From Heterostelium multicystogenum (taxonomy: Eukaryota; Evosea; Eumycetozoa; Acytosteliales; Acytosteliaceae), in NCBI GenBank assembly GCA_003667245.1, contig RCNN01000495.1:248001-312000 (forward strand): a DNA stretch of 64,000 nucleotides, given 5' to 3'. The first letter of the stretch is position 1; each line of letters begins with the position of its first letter. A model generated the notes under the pieces. That model worked only from the letters and a program-made list of their open reading frames with translations. It made no database searches and had not been told where the DNA came from. This document shows, piece after piece, positions 1 through 10,513 of this stretch. The position numbers and the translations under genes were made by a program.

Positions 1-58
1 TATTATTTACATTGTAATTATCATGTTCTAGATTATCAAAGTTAATGGATGGTTCCAT
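1..58 (-). CDS. possible 5' end of a gene running off the left edge
   Basis: Reading the minus strand, an ATG at 58-56 opens a frame of 19 codons that stays open to the window edge (begins MEPSINFDNLEHDN). It is preceded on its 5' side by a very AT-rich TAAATAAATAAAT stretch, as is usual in front of dictyostelid start codons. The product cannot be recognised from so few residues. The frame could be chance. Confidence 0.35.
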   Translation of the reverse strand, partial: MEPSINFDNLEHDNYNVNN

Positions 59-1515
59 TTTTAAATAAATAAATAAATTCAAAAATTTATAATATATAAA
101 TTAAAATTAATTATTATATATAAATATATATTACTTCCTCCAAATAAAAGATAAAATATTTTTGATAAAGATATATAATAAATTATTTGTTATGAAGGAA
201 AATAATGAATTGGATTTAGAAGACTCTCCTCTTCATTTTTTCCTCAAACTCCTAATTCCGGATTTAAATTTGTTTTTTGAATCTTTAATAATAATATAAT
301 TTACTCCATCAATAAACACATCATATTTACATTAATTGAAACATTGTAGCATGTTCATTTGAATTCATGATTTCTTTTTTTCCAGTGGATTCACAGACCT
401 GAAACATAATGTTGCCTATCAAAAAAAAACTTCGATTTCTTTTCACTTTGGTTTATTCATTAATTATTGAAGATTACTTTTAAAACATTATAGAAGGTGG
501 TGAAGTAATTGATAATCACAATTTGCCAAGAGGGTTCGATTACTTTTAAAGTAATTAATCACACCTATTCTTTGCTGCTCGTGGTATGAGATAGGGGTAT
601 CTAAAAGGTAAAACAACCCCAAACAAAAAGAAATCAAAAAACATCCAAAAACAAATGTGTGTTTTAAAAAGAAATCGAAGTCTATTTTCCAAATAGAACC
701 GGCAAAATAAACTCAGACATCACCCTATAACATGAGGTTTTTAATTCCGAAATCAGTGTGAAAAAAGTAATCAAATCAATAAAAATAAAAAAAGAAAGAA
801 ATCAAAGCCCCTAAACATTAATGTTTTGTCCGCCATCATGCACCACGATCACTCCATCACAACAACTTCACAAAACCACCCAAATTAACCATAAATCAAT
901 TATAATTTATTGTATGATGTTGTCATGCATAACCAACATAACACTAGCATCACTACCAAACTAAGATTGATGTGCATTGGTATTGTAATGATATTTGTTT
1001 TCTTTTCAATTTACAGCTTGAACTTAAGCAGGTTTGGTGTGATGTGCGAACAGTGTGGTTTTGTGGGTCTGGCTGGGCACTACTTAAAATTGCTGCACCA
1101 ATAATAATAATACAAATCATTCATTGTTATGATGGGAATAGTTCTTCATTCTCGATTACTTATTATCTCTGGGGTGAAATACATTAACATTAATAGCTAA
1201 AATTGGATCTATTTGTTGTTTCTATAGATTTAACAGCAATTTACATTTTAAATGAATTACAGATGTTTAAAGAGGAAGATCTTCCTTTAATAATGAAATG
1301 AAATAAAGGTGGGTATTGCTATGATCAGTTATTTATAGATTGTTTTTGTTGCTGTGTGGAAATAGGATGGATGTTGTTTGTGTTTGGTGCATGGATATAT
1401 AAATAAATTAGTAGTTGTTGGAGATTGGAATTGATTTTAAACAACTATGTGGTTGTTTTTGGTGTTGTTGTGGTTGGTATTCTTTACAATGATGGAGTGA
1501 ATGGTATTATTTTAA
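59..1515. other. intergenic, no gene seen
   Basis: AT-rich spacer between the possible gene start at the left edge and the 3' end of the peptidase gene. Short open frames around 910-1190 have no ATG context, codon bias or recognisable product. No tRNA or other structured RNA was recognised. Confidence 0.6.
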
Positions 1516-4225
1516 TTATGCTGTAAAGTGATTCAGTATGGATTGTGGTGTCTGAGATGAACCTTTCTGGAGGAACTTCCTACGGTATTGTTCACCCCTT
1601 CTCGCGGTTTACTCTGTGTCCGTTGGCAAAGAAGTTTTTCCAAATCTTATCGCTGTAATATTTCGAAAGGAGATAGCAGTAGTATGATGATCCATAGAAA
1701 TAAAGGTGGGAGAATCCAGAGAGGAAAGACTCACTGACATTTCCTGCAATCTTTAAATTCTTTTGTAGCAGAATTGACATGATCTCCGAAGGCTTCTTCG
1801 TTGGATGTTTTCCCATGTAAAATTAAATCAAACATCGCCAATGATATCTAGAGTTTAGGATAACATGTTAGTACATAAATCTTGAAGGACATGTTTATCA
1901 CTTAAACATACCAATTTCTGTGTTTCAATTCCTTTAAAGATATCTTTGGTTTTCTTTATAAGAGTTGATCGTTCGCTTGAAAGAGTTCGTCCAGATTGGT
2001 AGTGAGTTGCAAATTGTCTGAGAATCTTGTGATCCCAAGTGAAATGCTCCATTAGTGTGCTTGGAATCTCTACAAAATCAACTGGTCCACGGGTTCACAG
2101 AGATGTTGGAAGTCACCTCTCGACAGGATTGTGTGTAAGCTGTGTCCAAACTCGTGGAACATCACTTCCATCTCGGAATGATACAGCAATGATTGGAACT
2201 GATTTGACATATTTTTTGAATCAAAATGAACAAACAAGAGCAACCTTTGGCACATTATAATCTTCCAAATTTGGAACCTCTCCAGTCACTAAGTTAAAGT
2301 TACGCTTACGATAGCCTAGCTCCATTACATAGTTGACACCCAATGGTGACTTGTGAGGTCGTTGCCACAGATCCAAATAAATATATCCAATGATTCCTTC
2401 GTGAGGTTCCAAACAAAGCCAACTTGATAACATCATTATTCCACGATTCTCCAGGTCTCATTTCTATCTGCTTTAGCTTCAGAACCAAAAAGCTGATGAA
2501 CCACTCTGCTCATACCTTCCAAGACATTTTCCAACATGAAATACTCTGAAAGTTCCTCGGTTGTTGGTGCGTTTCAAGTCCTGTACTGCTTTATTTCGAA
2601 TCAAGTTGGAGTAATAGTCGTAGTCCCACTGATAAACTGGATCACCTGTTAATTCTGTTTTACATTTAAAGCTATATATCATATTTAACTCTGCATCCGA
2701 CAACTCTCTAGTTTCATTTGAAAGTTGCTAAATCATTGTGCGGGTTAATATACATTATCGATGATGTCAATCTTTGAGGCTTACTTACATTTAAAAAGGA
2801 CATAGCCTTCTCTGGTGTTTCTATCAATTTTGACGATAGAGTGTAGTCAGAATAGGTATTGTAACCAAGGACTTTAGCAAGTTGATCACGTTTTCCAACC
2901 ATTTTTCTCGAGTTGGAACATCAGATCATTCGATACTTCTTGACGACAGTTGTTATAAACTAGTTGTCTTATGTGGGGATCTTCAACGTACTTGAGAATT
3001 CCATCGACCAGATTGGGGTTGAAGTCAATAACTACGCTATCTCCCCGTCCTCTTTGTAACATCTGTGCGTATTCTCTCGGTAGACCGGCCAAAGCCTGTC
3101 GATTCACCTGTAGGAGCTTTGAACCTCCTGTATTGCCAATGTTTCTTCCTGTCCAGGGACGATTCAACTCCTCTATGAATGCTCCTCCCACCTCTGCAAT
3201 CTGACACTTAAGGTCAATGGCGGCACGTCTCTGTGTCTCCGAGAGGTGAATTCCATTGATCTCTGACTCTGACATCATCATCTCAATGACAAACTCGCGA
3301 TGTGCAGGAGGCAATCTGGAAAACTCGCGGTGCTGATAGATCGACTTTAAGCAATTGTAGATTGCAGGATTTGCATTCAGCTTATGCACATAGTGAGCCA
3401 TCTGGTTGTAGTATTTGTCGGCTGCAAATGCATGTGGTGTTTTGGGAATAACACTACGACACAACTCTGCGGGGTCCATCAGTGCACACAAGTCAATCGA
3501 AATCGAATCTAATATATACAGTTTCTCGATCAACTGAATAACATCATCGTGATGACTGACAGGACGCTCCAAAAGTCTTGCAACACTTGCTTCCAACTTC
3601 TCCATACATTTGTTATAAAGAGTCTCCCAGCCTGCAGGAGTTTTCAGATCGTCAATTCCAAACAGTCCAGTTGGCGACTTGCTTTCTGCAGCCAGCACCC
3701 TTCCAATCAAATTTAAATGATTTTGATGGTGGCCTTGAGCATGAGCAAGTGCATGTCCAGGAGCATATTACATTTAGGATTAGAGGAGGTGTGAGTCGAC
3801 CCGCAAGCCTGCTGCTGTATCTGTTGAATTTTTATACTCCGCAGATATTGCTCATGTGAGTATGGTTGCTGCTGCTGCTGTTGCTGTTGTTGTAAATGAA
3901 ACTGTTTGTTGTTGTGGTGATTGTTGTTGCTGCTGCTGTTGTTGCTGCTGTTGTTGTTGGAGTGATGGTTGTTGTTGTTGTTGTTGTAATAATTGTTGTG
4001 GAAGTGGCTGCTGATTCTTATTAAAATTAGTTCCTCTATTTCTAAACAATGGTACAGTTGACCGCAGTGAAGTAGAGATGTTCCTCATACTAAAGCTGTT
4101 TGATAAGTCATTGCTGCTGTTACCACCATGTTGCCTAGACGCGACATTAACTAAATATCGACTCAAGGTCTTAGAATGAACATGATGCGCAGCCCTAACT
4201 TCTTCCTCTTCTTCCTCGTAACTCT
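1516..4225 (-). CDS. MIPEP: mitochondrial intermediate peptidase (M3 metallopeptidase), reading frame interrupted many times
   Basis: Zinc oligopeptidase of family M3 that would trim octapeptides from imported mitochondrial precursors in the matrix. The zinc motif HEFGHSLH lies near 2165-2190, with the downstream M3 blocks around it (GYIYLDLWQRP, PVDFVEIPS, MEHFTWD, YYSYL-like). The best-preserved part, 2886-3710, carries the N-terminal helical domain (GLFGIDDLKTPAGW, SEINGIHLSETQRR). Near 3850-4020 are two poly-Gln tracts after a basic, targeting-like N-terminus. Introns with consensus ends lie at 1848-1911 and 2728-2788. At least six single-base frameshifts break it, for example at the GGGG near 1600 and near 2085, 2270, 2430 and 2560, with more near 3740 and 3880. 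The true start is uncertain: an in-frame stop or acceptor lies near 4226. It is either a pseudogene or poorly sequenced. All catalytic residues I could check remain and I saw no separate nonsense mutation. Confidence 0.8.
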
Positions 4226-4594
4226 AGTGAATTGGAGAATCCTACCGAATCAAATAATCTTATCAAAAGTATATAACTACAATTACAATTCAACACCAAT
4301 GAATTAAAAAATTTCATTTTTAAAAATGGGGTTGGGTAAAATCAATTTATTTTAGTTGACGTGTGGATGAAACATATTTATGACACATACATAATACATG
4401 TATAAATGTCGTGTCACTAGCTAGCTAGTGAATCAACTAATACCTACTGTCTAACTTACAACAATTGTTGAGCTTTCTTAACAACAAAGACTGAAACCGT
4501 TTATTTTGTTTAAAAGTTTAAATTTAATTAACTTTTTTATTATTATATTGTTATTATTAAATTGGCTTGGCAGTACGTTGATATTGATATGAAT
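4226..4594. other. intergenic spacer between two minus-strand genes
   Basis: AT-rich spacer holding the 5' flank of the peptidase gene and the 3' flank of NCAPG. A short frame from an ATG near 4317 runs into the peptidase gene in the wrong phase and could be a first exon. Nothing else is recognised. Confidence 0.5.
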
Positions 4595-7500
4595 TTATTC
4601 ATCCGATTCTCCATCTTCGGTTAAATAAGAGCTATCGTCATCTATATCTTGAATGTCATCTGAAGTAATATCACTGTCAACTTCTTCATCATCATCATCT
4701 TCTTCTTCCGACTCAACTTCATCGGACTCTGATTCATCGGAATCTACCCTTGTTGGTCTCCTCTTGTTATTATTGTTATTGTTGTTGATTGATAGTCTCT
4801 TCATACTTTCAATTTGAATGTCTACATCTTCATCTTCATCTTCGTCTTCGTCTTCTTCCTCACTTTCTTCGTCTTCGTCTTCTTCTTCTTCTTCATCTTC
4901 TGACTGTTCGTCTTGATTGTCCGAATATTCTTCCTCTTCTGATGAGACTACAACTCTTGAAGTATTTCTTCGAACGGGAGTTTCTTCATCATACTCTTCG
5001 CTATCTTGTTCTTCCTCATCAGACTCTTCATCGCTTGGTGTATAAACAATTTTTCTAACCTTTGTTGGTGTTCTATCAACTACCTCAGAATCACTTTCTT
5101 CATCATCTTCATTGTCTTTATCTTCTTCTTCATCTGATTCGCTTTCAGAATCCTTTTGTGCTGTTTTCCTTGATATTGACAATCTAGCAATGGATTTAAC
5201 TATTTCTACTTCATGCTCTTCTTCCTCCTCTGACTCCGTTGTATCGCTCTCACTTGAATCATATGAGTCTGAATCTTCTTGTTCACTTTCAGTATATTCC
5301 TCTTCTTCATCTTCTCCTCTTCTTCATCACTAGATTCTATCTTTTTCTTCTTGCTTCCTTTCTTTGATCCTCTCACTGACTTGCTCTTGGACTTGGTGTT
5401 CTTATTCTTAACTTCATTTGATTCGCTTCTATCTCTTATACAATCTTCTATCTCTTTGTCTATCTCATCTTGTTTCTCTTGATCCAACTTATGGTTATCC
5501 AATAGATGAGCAGGCAGTAGTGTTTTGAGGAACTCCCTATATCTCTTGATCTGTCCGTTTGATAGTTTGGTTTTGACGGAGGACAGAAGTTTATCAAATA
5601 GATAGAGAAGCTCGCATACATGATCCTCTTGCATCTCTGTTGTGCTATCGAATTTAATGGTTGTAAATAGTCTGCATAGCTGAGCTGCACGCTTGTTGTT
5701 CACTAGTATCTCAATGGCTATTGAACGCACCAGAATCCATCTGTCACTACTTCCTTGCATCAGTTTAAACATCCACTGATAGAATTGCAACGCAGTCATC
5801 ATATCGATGTCTGTCAGTGCCAACGTTGAGTGGAATGACAACTTTAGCACTTCCAGTCCGCCAGTCGTTAGACGTCGCTTAGCAAACTGGTTAAAATACG
5901 ATGATAGAGTTGTCTTTAGTTCGTAGCTGACACCCTCCACCTTACCAAAATAGAGCCTAATCAATGTACTGAGTATGACCACATCAAGTGCCCTGTCAGC
6001 AAGTGCGGATATAGATATTTTGGCCAATCCTTCGACAAGCCTCTGCCTCACAATGAGTGGTGTACTCTGCACGTCTAGTGTATTTAGCAGCTCGAGCACA
6101 TACTCTATGCTCTCCTCGTATGTCTCTATAGTGCTTCCGTACCAACTGAGGATGTCCATTGCCGACTCGAGTGCAGGAAGACACTCCTCGCCATTTGCAC
6201 CGACCGCCACACAACGCTCCCTAAGCACTGGCCAATACTTCTCAACTTTGTCGGCTCCCATCAAGATTGTCAGCTCCATTAGCTTGATTACCAGGGGCTC
6301 AAGTATCTCATTGGTTGAACCATCAGTAAGTACCTCTGTTAGACTTTCCACCCTGCTGCTGAGCACGCCTTGTGGTAGTCGATTCACGCTCTGGAGCAAG
6401 TGGTTTAGCAAATGAAGCAGCTTGATATCGATAACTGTGTCGGTGTGTACGTCAGGCTCGAGTGCAGCGAGCAGCTCGCTAACTGTACGGCTATAGTTCT
6501 GCTTGCTCGACGTCAAAAGTAAATCCAACAGAGGAAGAATGTGACCGTCTGGCAAGGCAAGCGACAAAAGTAGCTGATGAATCAGCATTGCCAACTGTTG
6601 GCATCCAGCTTCATCACCAGAGGTATCTAAATACATTCCGCACTGAATGATCTGTGATCCAATAAAAAAGTAATCGATATCGTTGCTGTTGTCAATGGCA
6701 ATCTGCTCCTCGTCATCTTCCTGTCGATTTAGATAGTGGATCAGCAGCTGGTTGTAATGTAGCATTGAAGGGAACATAGCGTCGATTTGATCGAGCGTGT
6801 TCTTTGACTTGAGATACTGGCACAACACACGCAGATATATTGCATGATTATTGTTCATCGCCTGCCAATCGAACTGATGGTAGTGGTCCAAGAACAATCC
6901 ATGCTGGAATATATTCAGCAGTGCCAGCTCTGTCTCCTTTTCAAACATTTCAACTGAAAAGTAATGTAGCATCTGTTTGCAACAGTGGCAATAGTAAGAA
7001 GGTGATTAATATACTCCGATACGAATTTGCAATCCAATTGGTAATCGTAGTTACTTTAAACAGATTGTCATTCAATGATTTCAGCCAGTAGTTGGTCATC
7101 ATAGAGGAACAAATCTCCTTGACTGCTGGGTCTGTCTCCTGTAGTCCATTTTTTACAAGTCCCATTCTCAAATTAAGTGGAATTACCTTTAGATCGATCT
7201 TTGTTGCAATGCTATTGAATGCCTCCTTCCGTACCTGTACATTTTGGTCTAAAGTTCGTTCCAGAATAATCTTTAGTGTTTTCTTGGTAATGACTAGATG
7301 TGTAACTGCTGTTTGTCTTATTTCACTAGAGTTTGGAAGGTTAATGAATGCAACGAAACAAACGTAATATAACATACGGTATGGGATCATGGTATATCAT
7401 CTCAATAAGTCTTTTTGTAACCTGGTCATCGGGGTCAGAGTGATCCTGTAGACGTGCGAGACAATGGATCGATTGTCGACGTATTCCAGCAAGACGATCA

Positions 7501-8183
7501 AACGACTTCATCATTATGGAGTTGGTTAGCTGCTCCCAGAGCTTAGTATCAAACTCATAGTCCTCACAGAGTGCATTGAGTGTGTCGGCAATTAAAAGAG
7601 TAGATCTGAATCGAACTGACTTCTCATGCGATGACGACCTTGCCACCAAAAACTTTAGCAAAGCCACAATGAAATTTTCCTGACACTGAATCATCTCTGG
7701 AGAAATGGACTCAGTCTTTGCTTTTACACTACTGTGGTCACTGTCTCCAGAGCCATTCTCGTCCTCTGCATCTTGCTCACTGTTGCCATTCATTAAATTA
7801 CGTACTGAAATCGAAGCAATCCATTGACTGAAAAATCTACATATTCTCTCGATGGGCAACTCTTTGTTGTAATATACCAGCACACGGTCGACCACCGAGA
7901 GAATGGCAGAGTTGAATTGCTCCGACTGGCCACTGTTATGGCAATGGTGCAGCAGCGCAGTAAGTATGCCAACTGCACGCCCATGAACAGTCATGGTATT
8001 CTGACAGTCATTGAATAAGGAAAAAACTCTTTTTCTAATGCTGCTATCGCTGGAAATATTTTCAGATTGAACATCATCTTTGGTACTAGTCTTCTTTTTA
8101 GTTGTTCTCGACTTTTGTGGCGAAGCAGCTTTGGTGGCCGCCAAATCACCACCTACTTTTTTTGTTTTAACTGCAACTACCAT
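4595..8183 (-). CDS. NCAPG: condensin complex subunit 3 (CAP-G)
   Basis: HEAT-repeat kleisin-binding subunit of condensin I, acting in the nucleus on mitotic chromosomes. The family blocks are recognisable: KSVRFRSTLLIADTLNAL, RLAGIRRQSIHCLARLQD, and the region corresponding to the human ALYWCALCEYLKS block. Introns are at 7326-7377 (52 nt) and 6973-7054 (82 nt), both GT...AG. The N-terminus is Lys/Ser/Thr-rich and the C-terminus is a long Glu/Asp/Ser tail of about 250 residues (roughly 4595-5330), typical of dictyostelid low-complexity extensions. A missing base near 5312 (GAGGAGAAGATG) splits the tail from the body; the summed exon length leaves a remainder of 2, as expected for one lost base. 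The start ATG at 8183 is the only one in context. Product about 1150 residues. Confidence 0.88.
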
Positions 8184-8506
8184 TCTTCATTTGATGTAAT
8201 TAATTAACCAAACAGTCTAAAATAATTTTTATTTGTTGCTTAACATCTATCTACTAGTAATCTAATAAATCTAAAGTGATTAGAAATTCCGGAAGTAGAG
8301 ATGTATATCCATGCTCATCCCGCCAAAATCATCCATCATTTTTTCATTTAGATTTTGAATTTTAGGGTGAACTTCACTTTTTAGTTATTGATTTGATGAC
8401 TGTGATGATTAGCATTTTAGTGTGTGAGTTTGGTTAAATATTAACATATTAGGATAGCGCAGCGTGTTGTGGTTTCAGTTGTTTTAATATCAATCAATCA
8501 ATAAAT
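8184..8506. promoter_or_regulatory. divergent promoter region
   Basis: Spacer of 323 bases between the NCAPG start (minus) and the membrane-protein start (plus), so it should hold both promoters. AT-rich with a GT-rich patch (GTGTGTGAGTTTGG near 8420). No defined factor site could be assigned. Confidence 0.5.
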
Positions 8507-9391
8507 ATGATCATACTGAAATCAAAGTTAGAATTAACCAAATATATATTATTATCAACACTGGTGATCTTTTACAATTTTCATACAGTATCATCTCATG
8601 ATTTAAAAAGTAAATATCATCTGATTGGCCGCCAATGATGAATACTGACTTCTGACTCAACCACCATCGATAGGATATACACTTGGTCAAACAATTGAGA
8701 TAGAATGCAAGGATCTGAAAGGAAACTGGGGACCTGCTCCTTATTGTGTAGATGTATGTATAGTGAACAACTGAAAGGTTTACTGCAACTCTGTCATTAA
8801 TCATGATCATCATAACAATATTCATATACAGTCTAAATCGAATTTGAAATTCTTCTATGGAAGAGATGTATTCTTACACTGTGGAATCTTCGTGGATACC
8901 GAGGAATTCTATAATAAATTGATGGAATATGCCAATCAAAATGATATTTGGCAATGTAGAGTATTGGTCAGTCCAGACGAAACGATGAAGATCTACTATC
9001 CCTTCCAGATCCCAATCTGGGGAATTCAGCAGATCAGCCATATAGATATTGCGGAGCATGTCAACTTTATTTTCCATGCCGATGAAGGTTTGATTACAGG
9101 TGTATCGATCTATCCAGTGAAGGACAGACACTCTACTGTGAAACCAAAATCAACGCTATCTTTGCATGGACATGTCAAGTGGTTCAAAGGAGCGTCACTC
9201 GAAGAGTTAGCGTCGACAATAATCGACGAAGACTCCCAAGACATGTTGATGCCTCTCATCAAGAAATCAAACTACTTCCCATTGTTGTCTACTGTTTAAT
9301 TACACTTCTTCTCTCAACCATCATTGGATCGCTACTCTACCGATTCTGTCTCAAGCCTCGACTCATCAAGAAATATTTAAAGACTGATTGA
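8507..9391 (+). CDS. type I membrane protein with signal peptide, unknown function
   Basis: Three exons with introns 8610-8673 and 8754-8831 (GTAAAT...TAG; GTATGT...CAG). The ATG at 8507 begins a hydrophobic signal sequence (residues about 11-25). A roughly 190-residue luminal or extracellular domain follows, containing several Cys (IECKDLKGNWGPAPYC, FLHCGIF). The C-terminus has a single transmembrane helix (VVYCLITLLLSTIIGSLLYR) and a short basic tail ending KKYLKTD. The helix lies in a different frame from the preceding domain, so one base is missing between about 9240 and 9285; total coding length leaves remainder 2, in agreement. I do not recognise the family. Topology and ER or plasma-membrane location are inferred only from the hydrophobic segments. 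Confidence 0.65.
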
Positions 9392-9784
9392 ATGGATTGA
9401 AATACGCACCACTCAAGATGATGTTCAATGAAGTTGAAGATGATTGAATCCTCGAGTTCCGTAAACCTACTTTGTTCACTCCAACACGTTGAAATCATCA
9501 ACTTCCCACCACAGCAACAGCAGCAGCCAAACAGATAACCTTTAGCTCCGCTCCAAATTCATCCAACCTAATAATAAATCAAAGCCCAGCTCAAAACAGT
9601 CAGCACATTTGTACAAAATCCACCGTTGTAACACATCAGTCAGATATCTCTTTGTTCTTTCTTTCTTTCTCTCTTTCTTTCAATTAATATTGTTGTTATT
9701 GTGGTTGAGCCATGATGGTTTTCCAAATCAACCAAACGACGAATTGATTTGATAATAACAGCTTAAACTGCTTCTAAATTTAAC

Positions 9785-9808
9785 AAGTTAGTAAAGCTTT
9801 ACTAACTT
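9785..9808. repeat. perfect 24-bp palindrome
   Basis: The half-site AAGTTAGTAAAG is followed directly by its reverse complement, giving a fully symmetric 24-base sequence centred on AAGCTT. A second, imperfect GTTAGTGAAGCTT copy follows about 15 bases later. It could be a dimeric factor site or a cruciform. Function unknown. Confidence 0.8.
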
Positions 9809-10485
9809 CAATCAATCAATGGTTAGTGAAGCTTGCACCATCAAATCAATACCATAAGAATCAGCCCAATATCACCACAATCAATGTCTTATTTTCGAAA
9901 GGATATAAAACAGTTGTTGGCACGCCAAACTTTTTTTGATGTATCAGTTTTAGAGATCTTAAAATAGCCTTTAAAACTATTTGCAAACGGGGCAATTTGA
10001 TCAAAAAAAAAAAAAGTGTACACTGGATGGATGAAGGTTTGTTTTTAGCACATTCATTTTACAAAAAATTAATTCAAAAAAAAGTATTTATTGAAATAAA
10101 TAAAATCAATCTTTTCCTATCGCAAAGTCAATCCATCCAATCCTACCAACCAAACCAATCATTGCTTTATCATTACCGGAAACGTATAGTATATATAATA
10201 TAATAATATTATTTTAGATTAATAATAATAATAGAAATCATAGATAGAGAATAGTAATTCTTTAACAATAACAACACATACTTATAATACTATACATTTG
10301 TAAAATTACACAAAATAAAATATTATTATTAATTAATTAACTAATTAATTAATATTTGTATCTATTAAGCATCAACATCGATCTTATTATATCTTCTTCT
10401 TCTTTTTACGTATGTATCTTACTTCACTTACTTCACATCACTTTCTTCCATCTCTCATCTCATCTTTATCCCTACAAATCAAATT

Positions 10486-10513
10486 ATAATAATAATTCAT
10501 GAATTATTATTAT
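10486..10513. repeat. perfect 28-bp AT-rich palindrome
   Basis: Fourteen base pairs of perfect symmetry around TTCATGAA, extended by AAT/ATT triplets. Much of the symmetry comes from simple AAT/ATT repeats, so chance or slippage is a fair explanation. Confidence 0.7.

Noticed and set aside
520..570. Possible tRNA T-arm (GGTTCGATTAC)
   Set aside because: No matching acceptor, D or anticodon stems could be folded around it.
910..1187. Two overlapping plus-strand open frames of 64-71 codons
   Set aside because: No codon bias, no recognised product and no promoter-like context; typical of chance ORFs in spacer DNA.
4789..5482. Plus-strand frames rich in Leu, Ser and Phe opposite the NCAPG tail
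   Set aside because: They are antisense shadows of the GAA/GAT (Glu/Asp) repeats of NCAPG.
5975..6415. 146-codon plus-strand frame inside NCAPG
   Set aside because: Antisense to a conserved coding region, with Ser/Leu-rich composition expected of a reverse frame.
9997..10203. 68-codon frame in the rasC upstream region
   Set aside because: Begins in a poly-A run and has AT-rich, unbiased codons; no splice or homology support.
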